From Neobacillus niacini (GTDB lineage: Bacteria; Bacillota; Bacilli; Bacillales; Cytobacillaceae): DNA of 64,000 nt. Of the stretch, positions 26,974 to 34,032 are shown piece after piece. The stretch is taken from the NCBI RefSeq assembly GCF_023715785.1, contig NZ_JAMBOX010000001.1:62001-126000 (forward strand), read 5' to 3'. The translations under genes and the position numbers were made by a program. Numbering within the stretch: position 1 is the first letter of the stretch; each line of letters starts with the position of its first letter. The notes under the pieces are model-generated. The model saw only the letters and a list, made by a program, of their open reading frames with translations, ran no database searches and was not told the origin of the DNA.

Positions 26974-27948
26974 TTAAGGATCAAGCAACCCCCGTTTGCC
27001 CCCTTCCCGATTCATCGAAACAATTTGCCGCCTCGCTTTCAGCATCTCGTCAGTTTTTCCGTAATGAAAAAACGTCACGACCCCATCCGGATGATCTTTG
27101 CTGCGGCCGGCCCTCCCGGCAATTTGCACAAGCGCGCTTTCGCTAAAAATCAGGTCCTCCGCGCCGACAACAGCCACATCAATATTGGGAAAGGTGACAC
27201 CTCGCTCAAGGATAGTCGTTGTCAGCAGCATCGGGATTTCTTTGTTCCGCATCCGCTGTACTTTTTCCTTCCGTTCTGGGTCTTCAGCATGAGCCGCCTC
27301 CATATTAGGGTGGAGCTTGCGCAGAATCGGCAAGGCTTTTTCCATTAGCGCAATATGGGGGAAAAAGACTAATGCCTGTTTGTTACTCTGAAGCCGTTCT
27401 TTAATCCATTGGAGGACATTGGTGGGTAGCCGGCCTTTCCCAAGTATCTTCTGCCAGTTGCCGCACCAGACAAATTCGGGGACGGGCAATGGATGGCGAT
27501 GGAATCGGGCAGGAATGGTCACACAGGCACGCTTCCCTGTGCGGCATTCCCGCTGCCATTTCGCGTTAGGAGTGGCGGTTAAGTAAATCATCCCCGAATC
27601 AGGTCTACGAGCTTGGACAGCGGCATGCTGCAGCGATTCCTCTACCGTATAGGGAAAGGCATCGACCTCGTCCAAGATTAGGGTGTCGAAGGCATGGTAG
27701 AAACGGAGCAATTGGTGGGTGGTGGCAATTGTCAGCGGCGCAAATAGATAGCGGTCCTCGCTTCCACCATAGAGACTGGCAATTGGTATCTGTGGGAACG
27801 CGTCCATTAACCTGGGCGTGAGTTCAAGAACAACATCCGTTCTTGGCGTGGCGATACAGATCCTTTGGTTCTCGACAAGAGCGGCCTCAATTCCGGCAAA
27901 CAGTACCTCGGTTTTCCCCGCGCCGCAAATGACTGGAAATGAATACAT
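26974..27948 (-). pseudogene. comFA: comFA, 3' part, cut by prophage integration before Walker A
   Basis: About 317 codons match ComFA, the DEAD-box ATPase/translocase that pulls transforming DNA across the membrane. Walker A (CGAGKTE), motif II (LILDEVDAFPY), motif III (YLTATP) and the helicase C-terminal motif VQIAGRAGRS are intact. About 140 N-terminal residues, including the four-cysteine zinc finger, are missing. The reading frame starts MYSFPVICGAGKTE; the first six or so residues are not ComFA-like and there is no ribosome site, so the ATG at 27948 is probably not used. The missing 5' part should lie beyond the other end of the prophage, outside this window. Confidence 0.9.
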
Positions 27949-27965
27949 AAGATTAAAGTTGAAGA
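27925..27965. other. Probable attachment-site junction in comFA
   Basis: ComFA homology stops within the codons for PVICGAG (about 27930) and phage sequence begins. The exact core cannot be set without the other junction. Confidence 0.65.
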
Positions 27966-27989
27966 GTTTTCGAGGTTAATAATGAGGTA

Positions 27990-28256
27990 TTACGAGGGAA
28001 TTCTCAAATCCGTATTTCTTTTACATCGGGTGCATTCAAATATCCTCGGTCTTATTTCTCGATGCTTTTTCTTCTTTCTGCAGTTCTCACAATATAAAGT
28101 GTGCAGCCGGCCAGAAAAATCATTTACAATTAATTGGTGATCGTCCGGTTCCGGATCTAAAATTTCCACTTCTAACTCATCTTCCTGTTCCCCGGAAAAT
28201 AAAGCGTATGCCATTATGACAGTCATACCACCCATGACGAAGCTGCTCCAAATCAT
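27990..28256 (-). CDS. Phage protein, N-terminal membrane segment and zinc ribbon
   Basis: 88 residues, unknown function. A transmembrane segment (about 1-20) is followed by an acidic stretch (EEDELEVEILDPEPD) and a CENC...CTRC zinc ribbon at the C-terminus. It overlaps the preceding gene by four bases and is the last phage gene before the comFA junction. Confidence 0.7.
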   Translation of the reverse strand: MIWSSFVMGGMTVIMAYALFSGEQEDELEVEILDPEPDDHQLIVNDFSGRLHTLYCENCRKKKKHREIRPRIFECTRCKRNTDLRIPS

Positions 28257-28525
28257 ATGTCATACCTCCCGTTTAATTGATAGTGTATTTCACCGTCTTT
28301 TTGAACCAACCAAACACGGTACGAATTCTCTTTGCAGTATTCGTCCAGAAATTCATTCACGATAATAGGATCATACAAGCATCTTCGAATTAAATGCCAG
28401 GTTAATTCGGTGTGTTTCATTCCACATGCTGTGGCCAACTTCTTTAAATCACTATCCTCTTTGTTTGTAATAGAAGCATTCACCCGTGCAACCCGTTTGC
28501 CGCCTAATCCTTTCCCCTCTATCAC
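28253..28525 (-). CDS. Small phage protein, possible ribbon-helix-helix
   Basis: 90 residues. The stretch VARVNASITNKEDSDLKKLA...TELTWHLIRRCL resembles a beta-strand followed by two helices, as in ribbon-helix-helix DNA-binding proteins. It lies 28 bases downstream of a 12-bp palindrome, which could be its operator. Overlaps the next gene (ATGA). Function not known. Confidence 0.65.
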   Translation of the reverse strand: MIEGKGLGGKRVARVNASITNKEDSDLKKLATACGMKHTELTWHLIRRCLYDPIIVNEFLDEYCKENSYRVWLVQKDGEIHYQLNGRYDI

Positions 28526-28547
28526 TTTTTTAACAACCCCTTTCGAA

Positions 28548-28572
28548 TCACAATTGTAATTACAATGTGGAA
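28548..28572. promoter_or_regulatory. Palindrome TTGTAATTACAA with CACA/TGTG flanks
   Basis: The perfect 12-bp palindrome 28554-28565 is flanked by CACA and TGTG, immediately upstream of the 28525 gene. Confidence 0.5.
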
Positions 28573-28616
28573 TCGTGTTACAGTGTTACACAATAGACCG
28601 AGCGGGAGGAGGAGTA

Positions 28617-28811
28617 TTACCGTCCAAGTACAATCTTTATCCCCCCTTTGTCGGTCTTTTTAACAATCTGCAGCGCCCTGTTTCTTCGTTCAATATCCAA
28701 TGATATGAGCTCTTTTACATATCCGGAAAAATTCTGGTTCTCGATGAACTCTAAAATCTTTTGATCCTTGATTTTGTGGAAAGCAACGGAACGCACTTCT
28801 TTATTACTCAC
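28617..28811 (-). CDS. Small ParR/RHH-like phage protein
   Basis: 64 residues. SVAFHKI...EFIENQNFSGYVKELISLDIERRN fits a ribbon-helix-helix pattern like ParR-type plasmid proteins. It is transcribed divergently from 28915, with two GGTATTACC boxes in the shared spacer, which suggests an autoregulator. No other function can be assigned. Confidence 0.65.
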   Translation of the reverse strand: MSNKEVRSVAFHKIKDQKILEFIENQNFSGYVKELISLDIERRNRALQIVKKTDKGGIKIVLGR

Positions 28812-28866
28812 GGTATTACCCTCCCTTCAACGCTTGATTAATAGAAAATTTATGAATGGTATTACC
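28812..28866. promoter_or_regulatory. Two GGTATTACC boxes in a divergent spacer
   Basis: GGTATTACC occurs at 28812-28820 and 28858-28866, 46 bases apart. Each is itself a near-palindrome (GGTA-T-TACC). A related GTATTACCG is at 28614-28622, at the end of the adjacent gene. Confidence 0.45.
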
Positions 28867-28914
28867 GTTTTATGATAAAGTTGTACTAAATATTTTTCTG
28901 AGGAGAGTTTAGTT

Positions 28915-29085
28915 TTGGAAAAACCAATAATGTCACACGTTGCATTAGTTTTTAGTGAGTTAGTCGATATAAGAGTAGAAATTAACGAAATAATAAAAAT
29001 GTTAGAAACGGACACCATCAATAAAGAAGAATTATTAATTAAACTAAAGATTATTAATGAAAAAATTACAGGTGACATTGTATGA
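28915..29085 (+). CDS. Small plus-strand phage protein
   Basis: 56 residues, TTG start behind GAGGAGAG. Helical and rich in Glu/Ile/Lys (EINEIIKMLETDTINKEELLIKLKIINEK). Size and pattern are similar to Spo0E-like helical hairpins, but the SxxLD motif is missing, so no function is assigned. The stop overlaps the start of the next gene (ATGA). Confidence 0.6.
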   Translation: MEKPIMSHVALVFSELVDIRVEINEIIKMLETDTINKEELLIKLKIINEKITGDIV

Positions 29086-29300
29086 ACGTAACGATTGAAA
29101 TCCACTACATCAGCAACGAAACTAAAGTCATGCAAGGTGGAACGTTTCCACTAAGGCGTAGAAACCAACAACAAGTCGCTTGGGAGTTTTGGCAGCAAAT
29201 CAAACAGAAAATGCCTTTTGGCGCAGAGCTGGAGAAGGTTATTATTGACGGCGAAGATAAAACCGTATTGGTAAAACAACAAGAAGCCCCTCTCGAATGA
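29082..29300 (+). CDS. Small phage protein, plus strand
   Basis: 72 residues, mixed alpha/beta (MNVTIEIHYISNETKVMQGGTFPLRRR..., ending in VLVKQQEAPLE). Homologues are recalled only as hypothetical phage proteins. Translationally coupled to the preceding 56-residue gene and followed by a terminator, so these two form a complete accessory operon read against the phage late genes. Confidence 0.7.
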   Translation: MNVTIEIHYISNETKVMQGGTFPLRRRNQQQVAWEFWQQIKQKMPFGAELEKVIIDGEDKTVLVKQQEAPLE

Positions 29301-29316
29301 GAAGGGGCCTTTTATA
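29284..29316 (+). terminator. Rho-independent terminator
   Basis: Arms GCCCCTCTC and GAGAAGGGGC then TTTT, overlapping the end of the preceding gene. Confidence 0.85.
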
Positions 29317-29418
29317 ATTTGTGAAACTTTTATTAATTATTTCCGTATAGGAAGGAAAATAAAAACATTTATGGAATTAGTATTTTGGTTTCATACATAA
29401 AAAGGGGGAAATGCAAAA

Positions 29419-30054
29419 ATGAAAGTCAAACAGTTATTTAAGGTATTATCAGTAAGTGTATTATCAGCCATTCTTCTTGCTGCGTGTGGCGGGGAAACTG
29501 AAGTATCTACAAAGGAAAAAAATAACGATACGACTAAACAAGAACAAAGCTCTGAAAAGCCACAGGAAAAGAAGACCGAAAGTAAAGTCGGGACTCGCTC
29601 CAATCCGGTAAAATTCACTGAAATCGCATCTATTGACACTTTTTCTTTCGATAATGATGCAAAGAAATACAAAACTAAGATTGAGTTATCTGTAGTGGAA
29701 GTTACCCGTGGTGCTGATGCCCAACAAAAATTAAAACAGATGAATGAATTCAACGCGGATGCTCCAGACGGCTATGAATGGGTTTTAGTGAAAGGAAAGG
29801 TAAAAGTTGTAGAATCTGAGACAGAGGACTATCCTTTTCAAATTGACAATATTATGAACTTCAACTTTGTTAGTCAAAGCGGCGATGTTTATAGCGGTGA
29901 TATTGTTGGAACTACTGAACCTGCTTTTTCTTTTGAAATGTATAACGGAAACGAAAAAGAAGGTTATATCGCTGGCTTAATAAAAGCCGGTGAAGATGCT
30001 CAGATGAAATATAATTCAATGGTTAGTAGTGAAGTGTTTTTTAATTTAAAATAA
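29419..30054 (+). CDS. Prophage lipoprotein, DUF4352-like beta-sandwich
   Basis: 211 residues. A lipoprotein signal (lipobox LAAC at about 20-23) is followed by a Lys/Glu/Gln-rich linker (about 28-58) and a beta-rich domain (about 60-211; TRSNPVKFTEIASID..., GYEWVLVKGKVKVVE) similar to telokin-like DUF4352 domains. It is anchored to the outer face of the membrane. It is monocistronic on the plus strand at the end of the prophage, where lysogenic-conversion genes are common, so a role in superinfection exclusion is a reasonable guess without direct support. Confidence 0.8.
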   Translation: MKVKQLFKVLSVSVLSAILLAACGGETEVSTKEKNNDTTKQEQSSEKPQEKKTESKVGTRSNPVKFTEIASIDTFSFDNDAKKYKTKIELSVVEVTRGADAQQKLKQMNEFNADAPDGYEWVLVKGKVKVVESETEDYPFQIDNIMNFNFVSQSGDVYSGDIVGTTEPAFSFEMYNGNEKEGYIAGLIKAGEDAQMKYNSMVSSEVFFNLK

Positions 30055-30056
30055 GA

Positions 30057-30092
30057 AGCTAAAGCCCCCTACTCGATGAGCAAGGGGCTTTT
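30057..30092 (+). terminator. Rho-independent terminator of the lipoprotein gene
   Basis: AAAGCCCCCTACTC-GATG-AGCAAGGGGCTTTT. A near-copy follows the next small gene at 30345. Confidence 0.9.
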
Positions 30093-30189
30093 CCATTTTG
30101 TAACCAAATTGTAATATTATTACTACCTAATACTTACATTTCTTTGGTAAAATTATCCCATATTTACTTTAAAGTGGGAGAGAAGTAAA

Positions 30190-30336
30190 GTGAGTAATGA
30201 GGAATTAACGAGGAAAATTGAACTAATAAGGGGGAAAATGATAACAATTGGAATGAAAAAGGGCCTTACGTCACCAGATACCATTAGTCTCAGTAAAATA
30301 CTCGACCAATTAATAAATTTAAAAATGAGTACATAA
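30190..30336 (+). CDS. Spo0E-like aspartyl-phosphate phosphatase
   Basis: 48 residues, GTG start behind GGGAGAG. Two short helices (about 3-20 and 28-45) carry the family motif as SKILDQLIN (Spo0E consensus SxxLDxLI). Spo0E-family proteins dephosphorylate Spo0A~P and delay sporulation. A phage copy could keep the lysogen or infected cell out of sporulation; the family assignment rests on motif and size only. Own promoter region upstream and terminator downstream. Confidence 0.75.
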   Translation: MSNEELTRKIELIRGKMITIGMKKGLTSPDTISLSKILDQLINLKMST

Positions 30337-30344
30337 TAATATAG

Positions 30345-30378
30345 CTAAGCCCCCTACTCAATGAGCAAGGGGCTTTTA
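30345..30378 (+). terminator. Terminator after the Spo0E-like gene, likely bidirectional
   Basis: AAGCCCCCTACTC-AATG-AGCAAGGGGCTTTT, nearly the same as that at 30057. It could also end the convergent lysis operon. Confidence 0.85.
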
Positions 30379-30382
30379 GCTT

Positions 30383-31303
30383 TTATTTTGGCTCTCCCCA
30401 AACATTCGGGCCGCCGAACCTCATTTGAAGTTCCGGAACTAAATCTCTAGCTTGGCCGTAGGAAAGGTTATCTGCAATCACTTTATAATTGATTAAAGCT
30501 AATTGTTGTACTCCATTTTGATTACCCTTAATCCAGTGGGCCCCACCGACATTATGCCAGTCATTTTGATTTGCATAAACGTCAAATTCCTCGCCTTTTA
30601 AGGCCTTGCGGACAACGGCCGAATTCGGATCTGGCGCCGAATATATGTTAACATTGTCAGCAATTACCCGTACTTTTGCTACCGGACCAGTTGTAGAGTG
30701 GTAAAAATAAGGTTCCACTGTAACTGCAGCTTTCGGCTTTGGTGGACTCGCTTTCTCTGGCAATCCTAAAAACTTAGCAACTCCGCGAGCGTGAGCCTCG
30801 CCAATAGCTTTAATAAATGCTTCATCCTTTAATCGATTGGCGTCCCCGCTATCAATAAACAGATTTTCTGTAAGGATGCTTGGCATATTGGTTGTCCTAA
30901 GGACCGCAAAATTTGCACGCTTCTTCCCACGGTCGGCAATGGAACCATATTGCCTCATTGCCGCTAAAACTTCGGCATGAATCACATTCTGCAATTCTAT
31001 GGACGAAGCACTAGCACCATTATAAACATAGCTTTCAAACCCAGTGCCGCCTCCAGCGTTAATATGCACCGATACAAAGACATCAGCTGGCCAGGCATTT
31101 GCAGGGTCATCCCGTCTGAATAACTCCACGGTTACATCGGAAATCCGCGTGGCCCGCTGTTCAAAACCATAGTAATAAGATTCTAGAAATGTCATCGCAT
31201 ACTGTACTATTTTTAATGTTAATTTTGCTTCTTGGAGTCCATTGGCAACGGCACCTGGGTCTATGCCGCCATGGCCAGGATCCCACATGATTTTTTTAGC
31301 CAT
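30383..31303 (-). CDS. Phage endolysin, N-acetylmuramoyl-L-alanine amidase (Amidase_3)
   Basis: 306 residues. The N-terminal amidase_3 domain (1-178) starts KIMWDPGHGGIDPGA with zinc ligands His10 (DPGHGG), Glu at QEAK (about 24) and His in VSVHINA (about 79); the catalytic Glu is in ILTENLFI. A linker leads to an SH3-like wall-binding domain (about 205-275, VIADNVNIYSAPDPNSAVVRKAL) and a short C-terminal segment with a further repeat (about 280-306). No signal peptide, so release depends on the holin encoded just upstream. Confidence 0.93.
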   Translation of the reverse strand: MAKKIMWDPGHGGIDPGAVANGLQEAKLTLKIVQYAMTFLESYYYGFEQRATRISDVTVELFRRDDPANAWPADVFVSVHINAGGGTGFESYVYNGASASSIELQNVIHAEVLAAMRQYGSIADRGKKRANFAVLRTTNMPSILTENLFIDSGDANRLKDEAFIKAIGEAHARGVAKFLGLPEKASPPKPKAAVTVEPYFYHSTTGPVAKVRVIADNVNIYSAPDPNSAVVRKALKGEEFDVYANQNDWHNVGGAHWIKGNQNGVQQLALINYKVIADNLSYGQARDLVPELQMRFGGPNVWGEPK

Positions 31304-31364
31304 TACTTATCCTCTCCTTCAATATTATTTATGCAAAATCTCACACGTTCGGGTGTATTCTATC

Positions 31365-31544
31365 TCAATTTGAGACTTTCTTACTATCAACATGGGCTTG
31401 TCCAAGAACATATGCTGCAACCATGGAAACAATTGAAAATACTGATTCTCTGTCCAATCCTAATTCAAAATAATCGTTTGCAATGACAGTGATGACACCG
31501 GCCACAGTGACAAGAAACTTCCGGGAACCAAGCTTCTTTTTCAT
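31365..31544 (-). CDS. Small phage holin candidate
   Basis: 59 residues. Two hydrophobic helices (about 9-24 and 33-51: FLVTVAGVITVIAND and VFSIVSMVAAYVLG) are flanked by a basic N-terminus MKKKLGSRK. Its ATG overlaps the stop of the XhlA-like gene (31541) and it precedes the amidase by 61 bases, so position and topology fit a holin. Confidence 0.75.
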   Translation of the reverse strand: MKKKLGSRKFLVTVAGVITVIANDYFELGLDRESVFSIVSMVAAYVLGQAHVDSKKVSN

Positions 31545-31831
31545 TCTCCAATTCCCCCTTTCTTCTCCATTACATCTATACGTTTATGCAATGACTTGTT
31601 TGACTCCTCTACTCTGGTAACGCGCTCACCGAAAACTTGCATCTGCTTTTCACTGGCTTTTTGGTCAATTCTTATATCATCCACCCCGCGACGGATATAC
31701 CCGAGCTCAGCCTTCAATTCTGCGCTTTCCTGGCCATCAGATTTAATGGCCTTATTCTTGTTGAGTGAATAACCGAGAAAAGCAATTATTACGGATAAAA
31801 TAGAAATTAAAACTCCAACCTCTACTGTCAT
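31541..31831 (-). CDS. XhlA-like membrane protein of the lysis cassette
   Basis: 96 residues from MTVEVGVLIS (behind GGCGGTG; an upstream in-frame ATG at 31852 is less likely). One N-terminal transmembrane helix (about 3-23) is followed by a long charged helix predicted as coiled coil (about 45-92). This resembles the XhlA/hemolysin-type accessory lysis proteins found beside holins in Bacillus phages. Confidence 0.7.
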   Translation of the reverse strand: MTVEVGVLISILSVIIAFLGYSLNKNKAIKSDGQESAELKAELGYIRRGVDDIRIDQKASEKQMQVFGERVTRVEESNKSLHKRIDVMEKKGGIGE

Positions 31832-31849
31832 TAATGCACCGCCTTTTTT

Positions 31850-31881
31850 CAAAATAAAAAGAGCCCGGAATGGACTCTTTA
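31850..31881 (-). terminator. Terminator of the Shedu-like gene
   Basis: AAAGAGTCC-ATTCC-GGGCTCTTTTT on the minus strand, overlapping the stop codon. Confidence 0.85.
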
Positions 31882-33030
31882 ATCAATTTTACTAACGACC
31901 TCAATATACTCACATACTTTTTTATATAACTCATCATACGACATAACCTTAAACCATGCCGGGTACTCTTGCCTCATTTCATTGAAGTCATCTCTTTCGT
32001 CCTCCGAAACAGTACCAATTACACCAATAGCAGGAGGGTGTCTCTTTATATCAATGTTATAGGTAGTGTTCACATGTTCCCTCTGAGAGTGATCAAGAAA
32101 ATATTCTCTATATGTCTTTAGTTGACTGTGTAACTGAGTAACATCAGAAGTAACGGATGCTCTCACAGTCCCTGTACCCCTCATCAGTTTTTTCAAAGGA
32201 AGCTTATAATCAACAATTTCCCACTGATTCTCAACGGAATTATATCCAACTAAATCTGGTTTAAGATCCTGGTTGTATTGACCGTGAATATCTTTTAATA
32301 CCATTGGAGAAATACCATTTATCAAACCTAGCCCATATTTTAATATTACTGGATTTTCTCCAATAAAATTATCGATCTTTGTTTCTCTATACCTTGAGTT
32401 AAAAAAATGATCCTCCATTTTTAGCTTTAGTTCATGTAATTCTTTATTTCTATGTGTAGAATCTTTACTTCCTGGCTGATATTTTTTACCTGTTGTTTGA
32501 AAAAAGTCGATGTAATTAAGCGCAATTTTACTAGCGTATTCTTGAAGTCGATTGAACTTTTCCAGAAATATATCTTTTGAGAAAACCAAGACAAAATCTA
32601 AATTTATCACTAAATTCTGGGGATAAGGTATAACCATTTTTAAATCTTCTATTATCATTTCCGTTGTACCATATAAATCTATTGGTCTACCACCCGTGAT
32701 AAAATGAGATCTCATGCTCATGTTACTATTCTCAACTCTAATACCAGCTCCAGGTCTCCAAAGTCGAAGTACATCAAAAGCATCAAATACATTACCTACA
32801 ATTTCCCAATGTTTATATCGGTATTCATCACTTTTAAAAAATACTATTAAAATATGTTCTCTATCACTTGAGTAAAACCCGTTTACGATAGCACTTTTTC
32901 CGGAGAATGCATTTGGTAAATAATTTGCTTTTAATAAATTAAACTCTTTAAAAGCACTATCCGATAATTTAATTTGCTCAATGAATATTTTGGCAAATTG
33001 CTCAACTGTTTCTTTGTCAATTTTCACCAA
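31879..33030 (-). CDS. Shedu-like (DUF4263) PD-(D/E)xK nuclease, putative phage-borne defence gene
   Basis: About 383 residues from the preferred TTG/GTG start (33030/33027), which follows a G-rich run; an in-frame GTG at 33090 has no ribosome site and lies in a repeated leader. The C-terminal domain (about the last 160 residues) fits DUF4263: GENPVIL, then KPDLVGY, WEIVDYKLP (the PD and D-x-K of the nuclease core), QLHSQLKTYREYF, and PPAIGVIGTV ... MSYDEL. The N-terminal about 220 residues match nothing I recognise. Shedu nucleases defend bacteria against phage. The gene sits with the HEPN-like gene between tail and lysis modules, is more A/T-rich than its neighbours, and has its own terminator. 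The family call is from motif pattern only. Confidence 0.72.
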   Translation of the reverse strand: MVKIDKETVEQFAKIFIEQIKLSDSAFKEFNLLKANYLPNAFSGKSAIVNGFYSSDREHILIVFFKSDEYRYKHWEIVGNVFDAFDVLRLWRPGAGIRVENSNMSMRSHFITGGRPIDLYGTTEMIIEDLKMVIPYPQNLVINLDFVLVFSKDIFLEKFNRLQEYASKIALNYIDFFQTTGKKYQPGSKDSTHRNKELHELKLKMEDHFFNSRYRETKIDNFIGENPVILKYGLGLINGISPMVLKDIHGQYNQDLKPDLVGYNSVENQWEIVDYKLPLKKLMRGTGTVRASVTSDVTQLHSQLKTYREYFLDHSQREHVNTTYNIDIKRHPPAIGVIGTVSEDERDDFNEMRQEYPAWFKVMSYDELYKKVCEYIEVVSKID

Positions 33031-33036
33031 GATAAT

Positions 33037-33045
33037 CCCCCCCCC
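33037..33045 (-). repeat. G9 homopolymer in front of the nuclease start
   Basis: Nine G residues on the coding strand lie seven bases before the TTG start. The run may serve as ribosome site, and slippage would alter its distance or an upstream in-frame extension. Confidence 0.7.
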
Positions 33046-33058
33046 GTCTGTTATTATT

Positions 33059-33090
33059 TTTCGACAGAAAATGGGAATATCCTTTTTCAC
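33059..33090. repeat. Leader repeat, copy 2 (before the Shedu-like gene)
   Basis: Matches 33840-33871 at about 25 of 32 bases, including TTTCGACA and AATATCCTTTT. Each copy lies 29-31 bases from the start of the following minus-strand gene. Confidence 0.75.
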
Positions 33091-33137
33091 ATCAATGGAT
33101 TGTTATCTAACAAACGACCCCCGTTAGCGTGATAGCT

Positions 33138-33163
33138 AAAAAGCACCCCCGATGGATGGATGC
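33138..33163 (-). terminator. Terminator of the HEPN-like gene
   Basis: GCATCC and GGGTGC arms followed by TTTTT on the minus strand, 17 bases past the stop codon. Confidence 0.7.
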
Positions 33164-33179
33164 TTAATCGATACCATAT

Positions 33180-33809
33180 TCACGTTTTCAAAACATCACC
33201 ATTATCAAATTTCCAAATACGTTTCCAACTATTTTTTTCATCATCTACAAAAGAACCAAATTTCTCTATGCACTCTTTTACAATTAACTCCAAAAGGGAA
33301 TAATATTTTTTACAAACGTCAAGTATATCTAAATCTGGAAAATCATCAACAATAAGATAACCATTCTTTAATTTAACTTTAAATGATACCTCATTATCTT
33401 TATTGGTAGTGGCGTTTTCTCCATCTTCTTTAATTGACATTTCAATATCAACTCTTTTTTTATCAAATTTTTTTAGTTTTTCTTTCAATTCATCTGTTAC
33501 TGACTCCTCCACAACTTCCAGATTAATTATCTCTGATGCCTCCAAAGGATGTCTTTTTACGGAAGTTATTCTTAAATCATTTATTTTTTTCAAAAATTGG
33601 TTTTCTTCTTTATTTAATTCATATGATTGATACCACTCATCCCATTTATCCAACTTATTAAATTCACTATTCATTACCCACAATATTGATCTTGCAGAAC
33701 CAATAAAGGCATTTAAGTAATAGTTAAATTCCGGATATTTTGAATAAAATTCGGCTAGCTTATCTAAGAAAAATTTTGCTTCATTTAACTTCGATTCTGT
33801 ATAATTCAT
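33180..33809 (-). CDS. HEPN-like protein, possible toxin/defence partner
   Basis: 209 residues, not assignable to a named family with certainty. The N-terminal half is helical (AKFFLDKLAEFYSKYPEFNYYLNAF; then SARSILWVMNSEF), a pattern seen in HEPN-type proteins, and R80-x6-H87 (LRITSVKRH) fits the Rx4-6H ribonuclease motif of HEPN enzymes. A charged middle (about 95-145) and a short C-terminal domain follow. Ribosome site AAAGGAGG lies 13 bases before ATG. It is followed by its own terminator and then the Shedu-like gene, whose leader repeats this gene's leader. Strongly A/T-rich compared with the tail genes. Toxin or defence activity is inferred from the motif and position. Confidence 0.55.
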   Translation of the reverse strand: MNYTESKLNEAKFFLDKLAEFYSKYPEFNYYLNAFIGSARSILWVMNSEFNKLDKWDEWYQSYELNKEENQFLKKINDLRITSVKRHPLEASEIINLEVVEESVTDELKEKLKKFDKKRVDIEMSIKEDGENATTNKDNEVSFKVKLKNGYLIVDDFPDLDILDVCKKYYSLLELIVKECIEKFGSFVDDEKNSWKRIWKFDNGDVLKT

Positions 33810-33839
33810 GCTTTAAAAATTCCTCCTTTCACCTATTAA

Positions 33840-33871
33840 TTTCGACAAAAAGAGGAAATATCCTTTTACCT
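33840..33871. repeat. Leader repeat, copy 1 (before the HEPN-like gene)
   Basis: See the copy at 33059. The coding-strand reading is AAAAGGATATTTCC then TTTTTGTCGAAA then TTAATA; it may include a shared promoter. Confidence 0.75.
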
Positions 33872-33884
33872 GGAACCCATTCGT

Positions 33885-34022
33885 TTAGATTTGAGGAGTC
33901 GCTAAAATCATGTCTTTTTCTTCTTTTGTAATGCGCCCTTTTACTACTTGCGCTTCAAGATACGCTTCATCAATTTTACCCATAACCCACATATTTAATA
34001 AAAATCCGTACATATCGCTCAT
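33885..34022 (-). CDS. Small XkdX-like phage tail-end protein (second copy)
   Basis: 45 residues (MSDMYGFLLNMWVMGKIDEAYLEAQVVKGRITKEEKDMIL...). The pattern WVMGKIDEAYLEAQVVKGRITKEE is that of XkdX-type proteins: an aromatic/helical start and GRITKEE near the end. Good ribosome site AGGAGA, seven bases before ATG. It lies last in the tail module, before the cargo genes. Confidence 0.7.
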   Translation of the reverse strand: MSDMYGFLLNMWVMGKIDEAYLEAQVVKGRITKEEKDMILATPQI

Positions 34023-34032
34023 CTCCATTCTC

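Noticed and set aside
28827..29135. Minus-strand gene
   Set aside because: It is antisense to the two coupled plus-strand genes at 28915-29300, which have ribosome sites and a terminator.
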